A stretch of 64,000 nt of DNA. It comes from Cyanobacterium sp. T60_A2020_053. Its GTDB lineage: Bacteria > Cyanobacteriota > Cyanobacteriia > Cyanobacteriales > Cyanobacteriaceae. Where the stretch lies: NCBI GenBank assembly GCA_015272165.1, contig JACYMF010000105.1, positions 1 to 64,000 of the forward strand, written 5' to 3'. Of the stretch, positions 28,270-37,027 are shown piece after piece. The position numbers were made by a program, and so were the translations under genes. Every line of letters starts with the position of its first letter. The first letter of the stretch is position 1. The notes below the pieces were generated by a model. It saw only the letters and a list, made by a program, of their open reading frames with translations. It ran no database searches and had not been told where the DNA came from.

Positions 28270-30270
28270 ATGAGCTTATTTGTAGCAATTGATAATATCG
28301 AAAAAGTATTTCCCCTCACGGGTGGCGGTGAATACTTAGCCCTCAAAGGCATTAATTTAGAGATCAAAAAAGGTGAATTTATCTCCTTGATTGGTCACTC
28401 TGGCTGTGGGAAATCCACTCTTTTAAACATGATTGCCGGGTTAGACTTACCCAGTGAAGGCATTGTAACTTTAGAAGGCAAAAAAATCCAAAAACCCGGA
28501 CCAGAAAGAATGGTAATTTTTCAAAGTTACTGTTTATTACCTTGGTTAACTGTCCGTCAAAATATCGCGCTCGCTGTGGATGAAGTAATGAAAGGTTACT
28601 CCGAAAGCGAGAAAAAAGACATAGTTAATGAGCATATTAACCTCGTCGGTTTATCCCAAGCCTCCGATAAACTACCCAATCAACTTTCTGGGGGAATGAA
28701 ACAACGAGTTGCTATTGCACGGGCGCTGGCAATTCGTCCCAAACTACTATTACTCGATGAACCATTTGGGGCGCTGGATGCTTTAACCAGAGGTAATTTA
28801 CAAGAACAACTGATGGAAATTTGCGCCCAAAATGAAATCACTGCCGTCATGGTAACTCATGATGTTGATGAAGCAGTATTTCTGAGCGATCGCATTGTGA
28901 TGCTAACTAATGGACCGGGTTCAAAAATTGGTGGTATTTTAGAAGTAGATATATCTCGCCCTCGTAAACGTTTAGAAGTAGTTAATCATCCTAGTTATTA
29001 CAGTTTACGCAGTGAAATTATTTATTTTCTCAATCAACAAAAACGCATTAAAAAATTCCGAGCCCAAAAACAAGGAGTTGTTGCCCGTCATGGCTTAGAA
29101 AAAGTTAACCTAGAAATCGGTTTTGTGCCTTTAACTGCCTCAGCGCCCCTCGCCGTTGCCCAAGAAAAGGGTTTTTTCCGTAAACATGGCTTAGACGAAG
29201 TTAATCTTGTTAGGGAAAGCAGTTGGCGCGGTATTGTCGATGGTATCGCTGGAGGCTACCTCGATGGTGCGCAAATGCCCGCAGGGATGCCCAGTTGGCT
29301 AACTATCGGTGGTAATAATAATGAACCTTTACCCACTGTCACGGGTTTAACCATGACTCGTAACGGAAATGCCGTTACCCTCGCTAAACAGTTTTATGAT
29401 CAAGGTATTTATGACGGACAAAAACTAAAAAGAATGCTTCTGGAGTCCGTTGATAGTAGCCATCGCTTTGGCATGGTGCATCCTTCCTCAATGCACAATC
29501 TTCTCTTACGTTACTGGTTAGCCGGTGAAGGGGTTGATCCAGACCGAGATGTTCATTTGCAAACTATTCCCCCTGCCCAAATGGTAGCAGATTTAAAAGC
29601 TGGTAGTATTGATGGCTATTGTGTGGGAGAACCTTGGAACTTACGCGCTGCCATGGAAAATGTTGGTTTTACCATCGCCACTGACTTGGAAGTGTGGAAT
29701 GGACATCCGGGCAAGGTTTTAGGTGTAAGAGAAGATTGGGCTCTGCTATATCCTAATACTCACATTGCTTTAGTTAAAGCCTTATTAGAAGCCTGTCAAT
29801 ATTGCGCCAATCCGCAAAATCATCAGGAAATTAGAGAGATTCTCGCTTCTCGCCAGTACCTTAGTACCAATATTGATTACATCCAACTAGGGGATCCCCA
29901 AAACTACAGTTGTAATTTAGGTGATAATGTTCAGTATGCGCACCATCACTTTTTTGGTGATGGTATGAATCGCCCTAGTCGTACGGAACATTTATGGATG
30001 ATTACACAGATGGCGCGCTGGGGTGATATTCCTTTCCCCCGTAACTGGGTAGAAATTTTAGAAAGAGTTTGTCGAGTCAGTGTTTTTAGTACCGCTTGTC
30101 GGGAATTGGGTTTAACTGATTTAAAATATCGCCGTGAGGCAATTAAACTATTTGATGATGTTCCTTTTGATGGAGAAGATCCTGTCGGTTACTTAAATAG
30201 CTTAACCATTAAACGTGATATTACTATGGCGGAAATTGCTCTTAATTCTCGTGTTCTGGTTACCGCCTAA
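28270..30270 (+). CDS. nrtC: Nitrate ABC transporter ATPase NrtC with NrtA-like regulatory domain
   Basis: NrtC is a fused subunit known from cyanobacteria. The N-terminal ATPase (about residues 1-255) has Walker [10 protein letters not shown], signature [16 protein letters not shown], Walker [13 protein letters not shown] and the switch His in MVTHD. The C-terminal half (about 275-660) resembles NrtA ([25 protein letters not shown]) and is the domain that senses cytoplasmic nitrogen status and inhibits transport. At 666 residues the length is typical. It is flanked by two inverted copies of a purine-rich repeat, unlike the tighter nrtA-nrtB junction. Confidence 0.95.
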   Translation: MSLFVAIDNIEKVFPLTGGGEYLALKGINLEIKKGEFISLIGHSGCGKSTLLNMIAGLDLPSEGIVTLEGKKIQKPGPERMVIFQSYCLLPWLTVRQNIALAVDEVMKGYSESEKKDIVNEHINLVGLSQASDKLPNQLSGGMKQRVAIARALAIRPKLLLLDEPFGALDALTRGNLQEQLMEICAQNEITAVMVTHDVDEAVFLSDRIVMLTNGPGSKIGGILEVDISRPRKRLEVVNHPSYYSLRSEIIYFLNQQKRIKKFRAQKQGVVARHGLEKVNLEIGFVPLTASAPLAVAQEKGFFRKHGLDEVNLVRESSWRGIVDGIAGGYLDGAQMPAGMPSWLTIGGNNNEPLPTVTGLTMTRNGNAVTLAKQFYDQGIYDGQKLKRMLLESVDSSHRFGMVHPSSMHNLLLRYWLAGEGVDPDRDVHLQTIPPAQMVADLKAGSIDGYCVGEPWNLRAAMENVGFTIATDLEVWNGHPGKVLGVREDWALLYPNTHIALVKALLEACQYCANPQNHQEIREILASRQYLSTNIDYIQLGDPQNYSCNLGDNVQYAHHHFFGDGMNRPSRTEHLWMITQMARWGDIPFPRNWVEILERVCRVSVFSTACRELGLTDLKYRREAIKLFDDVPFDGEDPVGYLNSLTIKRDITMAEIALNSRVLVTA

Positions 30271-30278
30271 ATTGATGG

Positions 30279-30393
30279 AAAGGGCAAAGGGTGAATAAGT
30301 AAAAAGTAAGAAGTAAGAAGTAAGAAGTAATGAATAATATCTCCTTGTTTCTCCTTTCTCCCCTCCTTCCCATTCCTCTCTGCTTCCCTTTCC
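30279..30393. repeat. Inverted-repeat arm downstream of nrtC
   Basis: AGGGCAAAGGGTGAATAAG, a run of GAAGTAA heptamers, GAATAATATCTCC and a pyrimidine-rich CTGCTTCCC-type tail mirror the segment at 28156-28236. The two arms could pair in a nrtC transcript or recombine. Confidence 0.75.
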
Positions 30394-30460
30394 TATCAGC
30401 GTCTTTCTATTTCAAAAAAGAAAAATACTTTGTTCAATGACTGAATTGCGGAGATGCACT

Positions 30461-31303
30461 ATGCAAGTATCAAAAAATAGAAAAATCATTAACCAAATGG
30501 AGCAACAATTACACATGAATTCTTTTTTAACCATTAATAATGTCTCTAAAGTTTATCCCACAGCCAAAGGTTCTGTAACGGTTCTCAAGGATGTTAATTT
30601 GGTGGTGGAAGAAGGAGAATTTGTTTGCGTCATTGGTCATTCTGGCTGTGGTAAGTCCACCCTTTTAAATATGGTATCTGGTTTTGCTGAACCGACGAGG
30701 GGCGCTGTTCATGTGCAAGGTAAAGCCATCACGAAACCAGGTCCAGATCGTATGGTAGTATTCCAGAACTATGCTTTATTGCCTTGGTTAACAGTCTTTG
30801 AAAATGTTTATTTAGGGGTGGATTCTGTTCACCCGAACAAAAAAGAAGCAGAAAAAAGAGCCATTGTGCGAGATCATTTAGCTTTAGTGGGCTTAACTGA
30901 TGCCTCTGAGAAAAAGCCAGATCAAATTTCGGGGGGAATGAAACAGCGCACTTCCATAGCGCGCGCCTTGGCAATACGCCCAGAAGTATTGATTTTAGAT
31001 GAACCTTTTGGCGCCCTTGACCCCATTACGAAAGAGGAATTACAGGAGGAATTACTCAATATTTGGAATGAACACCGTTGCACCGTTTTAATGATTACCC
31101 ATGATATAGACGAAGCGTTATTTTTATGCGATCGCCTCGTGATGATGACCAATGGACCAGAAGCAACCATCGGAGAAATTATGCACATTCCGTTTCCTCG
31201 CCCACGAGACAGAGAAAGAATGATGGAAGACCCTAGCTATTACGATTTGCGTAATCATGCTTTAGACTTTCTGTACAATCGTTTTGCTCATGGTGTGGAT
31301 TAA
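30461..31303 (+). CDS. nrtD: Nitrate ABC transporter ATPase NrtD
   Basis: This is the second ATPase subunit of the nitrate transporter, without the NrtA-like extension of NrtC. Walker [10 protein letters not shown], signature ISGGMKQRTSIARALA, Walker [14 protein letters not shown] and MITHDIDEA are all intact. Several in-frame starts exist (30437, 30461, 30497, 30515). I chose 30461 because GGAG lies 7 bases upstream, giving 280 residues. A 157-bp repeat-filled gap separates its start from nrtC. The usual downstream gene narB is absent; arsJ follows on the other strand. Confidence 0.94.
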   Translation: MQVSKNRKIINQMEQQLHMNSFLTINNVSKVYPTAKGSVTVLKDVNLVVEEGEFVCVIGHSGCGKSTLLNMVSGFAEPTRGAVHVQGKAITKPGPDRMVVFQNYALLPWLTVFENVYLGVDSVHPNKKEAEKRAIVRDHLALVGLTDASEKKPDQISGGMKQRTSIARALAIRPEVLILDEPFGALDPITKEELQEELLNIWNEHRCTVLMITHDIDEALFLCDRLVMMTNGPEATIGEIMHIPFPRPRDRERMMEDPSYYDLRNHALDFLYNRFAHGVD

Positions 31304-31385
31304 CTTTAAGTTCTCGTGCAAAATAATTGTATATATAGCGATCCTATCTGAGTTGTGAGATTATTAGCAATTGAATTTTGATAAC

Positions 31386-31403
31386 AAGGGGCTTAAGCCC
31401 CTT
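31386..31403. terminator. Palindrome after nrtD, possible terminator
   Basis: AAGGGGCTTAAGCCCCTT is a perfect 18-bp palindrome about 80 bp after nrtD. It lacks a long T run, so it is either a weak terminator or one of the dispersed palindromes. Confidence 0.5.
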
Positions 31404-31433
31404 GCCCTTTAACCTTTTGATCCATTATTAATT

Positions 31434-31671
31434 CGGGTTTGCTGAATAAATCAAAAACTTTGTCAAATAAAGATTTTAGGCGTTGCTGATTTTAAATATG
31501 ATTTATATTTAATACCTATCAGTAAACGATTAAATAACCAATATTTGAGATTATGAAATTTTTATGTTCATAGCTTAAATCAGCAACGGCAGATTTTAAT
31601 TATAAGCATTTCTCCTGACTCCTAAATCCTAACTCCTGACTCCTCCCCTCACCACTTTTCAGCAACCCCTA
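31434..31671. mobile_element. Family C miniature element with a nested element
   Basis: The left end GGGTTTGCTGAATAAATC (31435 on) and the right end CTTTTCAGCAACCCCTA (to 31671) are inverted family C termini. The right end read on the minus strand starts TAGGGGTTGCTGAA, and its TAG is the arsJ stop. The interior is interrupted by a second element at 31479-31590. Confidence 0.85.
31479..31590. mobile_element. Nested 112-bp miniature element with 8-bp target duplication
   Basis: The termini are GGCGTTGCTGATTTTAA and, inverted, GCCGTTGCTGATTTAAG. The 8-bp AGATTTTA flanks it on both sides (31471-31478 and 31591-31598). It lies inside a family C element and is therefore the younger insertion. Confidence 0.85.
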
Positions 31672-32904
31672 ATTATTCTCCGCCATTAACTCTTTATGCT
31701 GTTTCGGCGAGGGTAATTTAAAAGAAACTAAGGATGCCACTAAGACAAAAAAGGCGGAAAACCATAGACAGCCGACAATGCCATATAGTTGATAACAAAT
31801 ACCAGAAGTGATTGTACCCAACAAGCGCCCTCCGGAGTTAGCCATGTAATAAAAACCAACATTAAGCGCCACGTCATCATCTTCGGTATAAGCTAACACG
31901 AGGTAGGAATGCACCGCAGAATTAAAAGCAAAGACGATACCAAAAATAATTAATCCCCCCGTGATAGTAAGTTGGGGGTCAACTCCAGCGTGAAATGCTA
32001 AAGCAATGCCCACAGGCACAACGGTTAAGACGGTAGTCCAAATTTGAATAGTTTTGGCTTGAGGTGCTGTACTTTTGCGATTTTGCCCTAGGATAGCTGG
32101 GGAAAAAGACTGAATAAAGCCGTAACCAATTACCCAAGAAGCCATATAACTACCAACTTGAATATATGTCCAACCCAATTCACTTTGAAAAAATACGGGT
32201 AAAGCCACCACAAACCATATATCCCTAGCGCCAAATAAGAAAAATCTGGCTAGTGACAAGATATTGATAGCTTTACTTTTTGAGAATAGCTGTTTAAATT
32301 TAATTTTAGCTTTGATTTTGCCCATATTTTTCGGCAAAAATTGACCACTCAGGAAGATGATAAATAGTACCCCAGCTTGAATGAATAAAGCATTTTGAAA
32401 CCCTGAAATTTCCAAAAGCGCCGCACCCACAAAAAACCCTAAACCTTTGAGGGCATTTTTTGAACCGGTGAGAATTGCCACCCACTTAAATAATTTTGAT
32501 TCTGCTTCTTTTGGCACAACCAAGCGCACGGCACTTTTTGAACTCATCTTGGTTAAGTCTTTGGCAACTCCCGAGAAGGCTTGGGAAACCATAACATAGA
32601 AAACTTGTACCGGTGTTGCCCAATCAGGGTTAAGAAATCCTAACATGACAAGGGCGAAAATTTGTAAACCAATACCGCCGTAAAGGGTTAATCGTAAGCC
32701 AAATTTTGAACCAATCCAACCGCCAAAGAAGTTGGTAACAACGCCAAAAACTTCGTAAAAGAGGAAAAGAAAGGCGATTTCGATGGGAGTATAGCCAAGT
32801 TGGTTGAATCGCAATAATACTATCATTCTCAGCGCCCCATCCGTAATGGTATAACCCCAGTAGGCTGCGGTTACTAGGCAATAGTTTCTAATATTTTTAT
32901 CCAT
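31669..32904 (-). CDS. arsJ: Organoarsenical efflux MFS transporter ArsJ
   Basis: ArsJ exports 1-arseno-3-phosphoglycerate, the unstable arsenate adduct produced by its partner GAPDH. The 411-residue protein has about 12 hydrophobic segments. The start NYCLVTAAYWGYTITDGALRMIVLL, and later AFSGVAKDLTKMSSKSAVRLV, are characteristic of ArsJ. The frame opens at TTG 32932-32934, but the ATG at 32904 (MDKNIRNYC) gives the normal N-terminus. It lies downstream of the GAPDH gene on the same strand, in the pairing known from ars clusters. The stop codon is at the end of a family C element. No arsR, arsC or arsB is in the window. Confidence 0.9.
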   Translation of the reverse strand: MDKNIRNYCLVTAAYWGYTITDGALRMIVLLRFNQLGYTPIEIAFLFLFYEVFGVVTNFFGGWIGSKFGLRLTLYGGIGLQIFALVMLGFLNPDWATPVQVFYVMVSQAFSGVAKDLTKMSSKSAVRLVVPKEAESKLFKWVAILTGSKNALKGLGFFVGAALLEISGFQNALFIQAGVLFIIFLSGQFLPKNMGKIKAKIKFKQLFSKSKAINILSLARFFLFGARDIWFVVALPVFFQSELGWTYIQVGSYMASWVIGYGFIQSFSPAILGQNRKSTAPQAKTIQIWTTVLTVVPVGIALAFHAGVDPQLTITGGLIIFGIVFAFNSAVHSYLVLAYTEDDDVALNVGFYYMANSGGRLLGTITSGICYQLYGIVGCLWFSAFFVLVASLVSFKLPSPKQHKELMAENN

Positions 32905-32984
32905 TTTTTTTGCTGATGTATTGTTTGTTGTCAATAATCAATTACCCTCACCCCCAACCCCTCTCCCATAGGAGAGGGGAGAAA

Positions 32985-33063
32985 GAAGTAGGTTGGGTTG
33001 AGTTTATGAAACCCAACACCAATAACGAAAGAAGTAGGTTGGGTTGAGTTTACGAAACCCAAC
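32985..33063. repeat. Two tandem copies of a hairpin repeat
   Basis: A 33-bp unit with arms GGTTGGGTT and AACCCAAC occurs at 32985-33017 and 33031-33063, one base apart in sequence. It lies between arsJ and the GAPDH gene and could attenuate arsJ expression. A related hairpin lies at 57555-57576. Confidence 0.8.
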
Positions 33064-33088
33064 AAGAAAAAGAGGGGGAAGGGCGAAA

Positions 33089-34099
33089 TTATAAAGATGA
33101 GGCGATTTTGGCGACTAATTCCACAAGACGATTAGAATAACCCCATTCGTTGTCATACCAAGCCAGAATTTTTACTTGTGTCTCGTCAATTACCATGGTG
33201 GAAAGTGCATCCACAATACTCGAACGGGGATCGTCTTTGTAGTCCACAGATACTAATGGTAATTCTTCATAACCTAAAATATCTTTGAGGGGTTCTTTAT
33301 TTGATGCTTCTTTGAGCATTTTATTGACTTCCTCTACGGTTGTGGGACGATTTACCTCAAAAACGCAGTCCGTTAACGAAGCGTTTAATAAAGGTACTCT
33401 GACCGCTAATCCGTTAATTTTTCCTTTCAGTTCAGGGTAAATCATAGCGATGGCGGTGGCTGATCCTGTGGTGGTAGGCACGAGGGATTCTAGGCATGAT
33501 CTTGCTCTTCTTAAATCCTTATGAGGTGCATCGACGACAATTTGAGTATTTGTCACATCGTGAATAGTGGTGATGGCACCGTGTTTGATGCCCAGCCCTT
33601 CTTGAATGACTTTGACGATGGGCGCTAGGCAGTTGGTGGTACAAGAGGCAGCCGTTAAGATATGATCTTTGTCAGGATCGTATAAGTGATCATTTACTCC
33701 CACAACGACATTAAAAGCGTTTTCTTTGACGGGCGCTGCTACTACTACTTTTTTGACACCACAATCAAAGTAGGGGTTAAGGGTTTCGGGAGTGCGGAAT
33801 TTTCCTGAACTCTCAATAACGATGTCCACGCCGTAGTCTGCCCATGGCACTTCTTGGGGGGTAGAAAATTCACTGTAGGTGATTTCTTGACCTTCTATGG
33901 TCATTTTTTCACCCTCTACGTCAATTTTTCGATCCCATTTCCCATGCACGGAGTCATAGGTGAGGAGATGGGCGCCCGTCACCGCACCACCTTTTATCTC
34001 GTTGATATGCACAAATTCTATGGCTGGATTTCCCCAACCAGCGCGCATCGCCAGTCTTCCTATCCTACCGAATCCATTAATTCCTACTCTAATCGCCAT
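33089..34099 (-). CDS. ArsJ-associated glyceraldehyde-3-phosphate dehydrogenase
   Basis: With arsenate in place of phosphate this enzyme forms 1-arseno-3-phosphoglycerate for export by ArsJ. The 336-residue protein has the NAD-binding start [19 protein letters not shown], catalytic Cys153 in [10 protein letters not shown], His about 180 in [10 protein letters not shown], and the C-terminal [15 protein letters not shown]. The adjacent arsJ on the same strand identifies the role better than sequence alone, since glycolytic GAPDH is very similar. The frame opens at TTG 34117, but ATG 34099 gives the standard N-terminus. Confidence 0.92.
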   Translation of the reverse strand: MAIRVGINGFGRIGRLAMRAGWGNPAIEFVHINEIKGGAVTGAHLLTYDSVHGKWDRKIDVEGEKMTIEGQEITYSEFSTPQEVPWADYGVDIVIESSGKFRTPETLNPYFDCGVKKVVVAAPVKENAFNVVVGVNDHLYDPDKDHILTAASCTTNCLAPIVKVIQEGLGIKHGAITTIHDVTNTQIVVDAPHKDLRRARSCLESLVPTTTGSATAIAMIYPELKGKINGLAVRVPLLNASLTDCVFEVNRPTTVEEVNKMLKEASNKEPLKDILGYEELPLVSVDYKDDPRSSIVDALSTMVIDETQVKILAWYDNEWGYSNRLVELVAKIASSL

Positions 34100-34254
34100 A
34101 AATTTTTTATATACCAATTTTCCTTGTTTTATTCTGGTTTTAATATATCAAGAAAAGTCAGGAACTTGGTTAAGTATAGATTAAGAAAACTTAGTAATTG
34201 ATAAAAGGGCAAAGGGCAAAGTTTTTTAAAGGGCAAAGGAAATTAATAATTAAT

Positions 34255-34514
34255 TAGGATTTGCTGAATAAATCAAAAACCTTGTCAAATAAAGGTTTAA
34301 AGTCTATTTTACATAACAAAAAGTGTCATAAATTGACTTTTTTCTCTAAAAATACTGTATTTTTTCATCCCCATCAAGAATTATTGATACAAGTGAGCAA
34401 TTTATGAAAAATAACTATTTGGCTTAACTCTTTAATTGATAAGCATTTCACCTGAAACCTGACACCCGACACCTGACACCTCCCCTCACTAAAATACTTT
34501 TTCAGCACCCCCTA
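34255..34514. mobile_element. Family C miniature element, full length (260 bp)
   Basis: The ends TAGGATTTGCTGAATAAATC and, inverted, TAGGGGGTGCTGAAAAAG enclose a core shared with 48004-48262, 50088-50348 and 11291-11454, including degenerate CCTGACA heptamers near the right end. TAATTA flanks both sides, suggesting a 6-bp target duplication. No frame is present. Confidence 0.88.
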
Positions 34515-34522
34515 ATTATTTG

Positions 34523-35560
34523 TTATAGAAAACTTTTTATTTGAGCAATTTTTTCTCTAATTTGACCACTACTTAAAAGGCTTTTACTTAAATCAATCCC
34601 TGTGGCTAAATCCTTTGTTAAAGCAGAGTGCCAAAGATAAAAAGCACCATTCCAGATAGCACTATCAAAAAGAGATGATTTTTCTCCATTAATTAACTTA
34701 GTTAATTCTTGGTAATATTCTGCGTCACTCCCTAGAGAAACATCATGATGACTGAGGTTAAATTCATGGGAATTAAGTTTCAAATATTGATAATTGTCTT
34801 CACTATTAACCCCGATAATAGTAGTTTGGGATAATTTTAAATCTCCACTTCCTTCTAATCCTTTAATCATGGTAAAACTTTTTATTCCTCTCAATTCCAG
34901 CGCCCTCCGCACCATATTTTCTGTGGGGGGATGCACATAACCAGCGATTAATTTCGTGTTGCCAAGATAAGGTTGCCAAATTAATTCTAAAGTAGCGAGG
35001 GGAGGGCGCTTACCGATTTCATCCCGATATTTTACTAAACTATGGGCAAGGGGGAAATGAGTGGGTAAATAAAGAAATCCTAAATTAGTTTGATTCAGTA
35101 AATCTTCAATTTGAGTGAGAGATAATAGGGTAAAATCAATGCCTAAATATTGCCATATTTCCGCCAATGTTATACCATATTTAGTGGGCATCCTTGCACC
35201 ACCGTGCATTAAAACTGGTACGTCACAACAGGCTAACATTAAAGCGGTAATAGGAGAGATAGGGGCGCTACGACTGCGCCCATCGTAAGGTATGCCTAAA
35301 ATTGTCAAAGGCTGATTGGTAGCAGTAAGAGGGGATAATTTTGAGCCTAAATCCATGTAGGCATCCAACATTCCTGCCAATTCTTCCCCCGTGGGGCGCT
35401 TGATGCGGTGCGCAATCAAAAAAGCGCCAATTTGTGCGGGGGTGGCAATACCCCGTAACATCATTTCTGTAGCTTCATAGGCTTCCTCTCTAGTTAAGTC
35501 TTTGTGAGTGTGCGCGCCGCTACCAATTTTTTTTAATAATTCTCTAAATTCTGCACTCAT
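34523..35560 (-). CDS. Anthranilate phosphoribosyltransferase family protein (TrpD-like paralogue)
   Basis: The 345-residue protein has the helical N-terminal domain of the family (LTREEAYEATEMMLRGIATPAQIGAFLIAHRIK, about residues 19-51). The glycine-rich PRPP loop expected as GTGGDG is replaced by LGIPYDGRSRSAPISP (about 87-102). The family's KHGNR segment is represented by MHGGARMPTKYGIT. These changes make true TrpD activity unlikely, and a different nucleoside or phosphoribosyl substrate, or a regulatory role, is possible. Its stop lies 8 bp from a family C element. Confidence 0.8.
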   Translation of the reverse strand: MSAEFRELLKKIGSGAHTHKDLTREEAYEATEMMLRGIATPAQIGAFLIAHRIKRPTGEELAGMLDAYMDLGSKLSPLTATNQPLTILGIPYDGRSRSAPISPITALMLACCDVPVLMHGGARMPTKYGITLAEIWQYLGIDFTLLSLTQIEDLLNQTNLGFLYLPTHFPLAHSLVKYRDEIGKRPPLATLELIWQPYLGNTKLIAGYVHPPTENMVRRALELRGIKSFTMIKGLEGSGDLKLSQTTIIGVNSEDNYQYLKLNSHEFNLSHHDVSLGSDAEYYQELTKLINGEKSSLFDSAIWNGAFYLWHSALTKDLATGIDLSKSLLSSGQIREKIAQIKSFL

Positions 35561-35669
35561 GATTAATTATTTAATATTCTAAGACTTGAAGGAAAACAAG
35601 AGGTTTAAACCCCTTGCCAAAAACCTACATATTTTGTTTGGCTGTTACTTTAAAATTCTATCTAGTTTT

Positions 35670-36785
35670 CTATCGCAATGCCTTTAAAGCTGATTGTGCA
35701 TGAAATTTAACACTATTTTGTGCAGATTCTTCCATATATTTTAACTGATTAATGCTTTCTTTAATCTCTAATTTTTGCCATGTATAACAAAGATTTTGCC
35801 AGATTAATATATCATCTTTACGAGGGTAGTTATCTTCATAAAATTCAATGGTAATTCTCGCAATTTGAGCATATAATGCTTGATTATTTATTCTGCCAAA
35901 ACTAGCAATTATTTCACTGATGATGGATTCTTTCACCAGAGATAATGCTTTCCCTAAACACTCGATACTAAAAGCAGTTTCTTGCCATGCCAGAGCTTGA
36001 ATTAAACTCTTTTGTAATACGGTGGGAGTATAATCGCTGATTAAAGTAGTATAAAGGGCTAGGGTTGCTGAAGGGGTGGCAAAACGACTAAGGGAAAAAC
36101 AGGCTTGTTGCGCTACATTGAGAGCGACATCATCAAGATAAGGGATAATTAGTTTAACGGGGGTTTCTGTGTCTTCAAAGCGCATTTGCCGAGTCAATCC
36201 CATAATAGCTTCTTGGCGCACTATACCGTTATAATCTCCTAAAGCGTGGATGAGGGCGCTGGTAATTTCGGGGCGATTAAAACCGCCTAATAGTGCCAGC
36301 GCCCCTCGCCGTACTTCTGGGTTATCATCGTTAATGATATTTAAGAGGGGAGAAATAATTTCTGGGTAGGTAACTTGGGCGAGAGCTTTAATTACTGAAA
36401 GGCGATATTGAGAGTTATTGAGGAGAGGTAAGAGGGGAAGTAATGCGTCTTTGCCTTGTTTCGCTAAGATTTCAGTAGCTAATATAATTAAATCGTCATC
36501 AATATTTTCTTGTAATAATTCACTAATAATTAGGGTAATTTGAGGATGTTTAAACTCACTTAATACTTTGAGGATATACCAGCGCCCATCACTATCAGTA
36601 TTGCTATCAAATAATTTTTCAGCTAAAGGGATAATGACGGTTTCACCATACTTTACCAAAAATTTAGACATTGCCCAACGTTCTTCAAAATTTCCTGTCA
36701 ATAATATCTCTATGGCGGGGTGAAGGGCGCTGGATTCCTCAGCAGGGAAAGGTGATTCTATCATTGAAGCGGTTTGATTAAGCAT
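35670..36785 (-). CDS. HEAT-repeat (PBS lyase HEAT-like) protein
   Basis: The 371-residue, all-helical protein has at least five HEAT-like repeats, for example LISPLLNIINDDNPEVRRGALALLGGF (about residues 143-169) and SALIHALGDYNGIVRQEAIMGL (about 176-197). Such repeats are common in cyanobacteria in phycobiliprotein lyases (CpcE/F, PecE/F) and in scaffolds. There is no phycobiliprotein gene nearby, so a lyase role is not supported. It has no signal peptide or membrane segment. Confidence 0.8.
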   Translation of the reverse strand: MLNQTASMIESPFPAEESSALHPAIEILLTGNFEERWAMSKFLVKYGETVIIPLAEKLFDSNTDSDGRWYILKVLSEFKHPQITLIISELLQENIDDDLIILATEILAKQGKDALLPLLPLLNNSQYRLSVIKALAQVTYPEIISPLLNIINDDNPEVRRGALALLGGFNRPEITSALIHALGDYNGIVRQEAIMGLTRQMRFEDTETPVKLIIPYLDDVALNVAQQACFSLSRFATPSATLALYTTLISDYTPTVLQKSLIQALAWQETAFSIECLGKALSLVKESIISEIIASFGRINNQALYAQIARITIEFYEDNYPRKDDILIWQNLCYTWQKLEIKESINQLKYMEESAQNSVKFHAQSALKALR

Positions 36786-37027
36786 GAGGGATTATTTTTT
36801 TGTTGCGCATTTCTTCTGGCAGTTTAAGCAAATTATATCCAGTTTTTAGTAACTTTTATGACATTTTTACCTATCGTAAGCGAAAATTGCATCATTGTTC
36901 TGTTAGGTGCGCATCTAAAATCACGTTTTTTGTTTCTCGCCTCGATGCGCAAAGACGCAAAGAGAATCTTTGCGATAATCCAAAGTATACTTTAAGGAAA
37001 TGAAAACTGCGGTAAATGTGTCTTAGT
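36786..37027. other. Intergenic gap with a GCGCAAAGACGCAAAG repeat
   Basis: The gap includes GATGCGCAAAGACGCAAAG at about 36943-36961, a short motif often dispersed in cyanobacterial intergenic DNA. A 67-codon frame here lacks coding character. The rest holds nothing I recognise. Confidence 0.5.

Noticed and set aside
36800-37003. 67-codon plus-strand frame between the HEAT-repeat and mannosidase genes
   Set aside because: It runs through a dispersed GCGCAAAGACGCAAAG repeat, has no ribosome site and no recognisable protein features.
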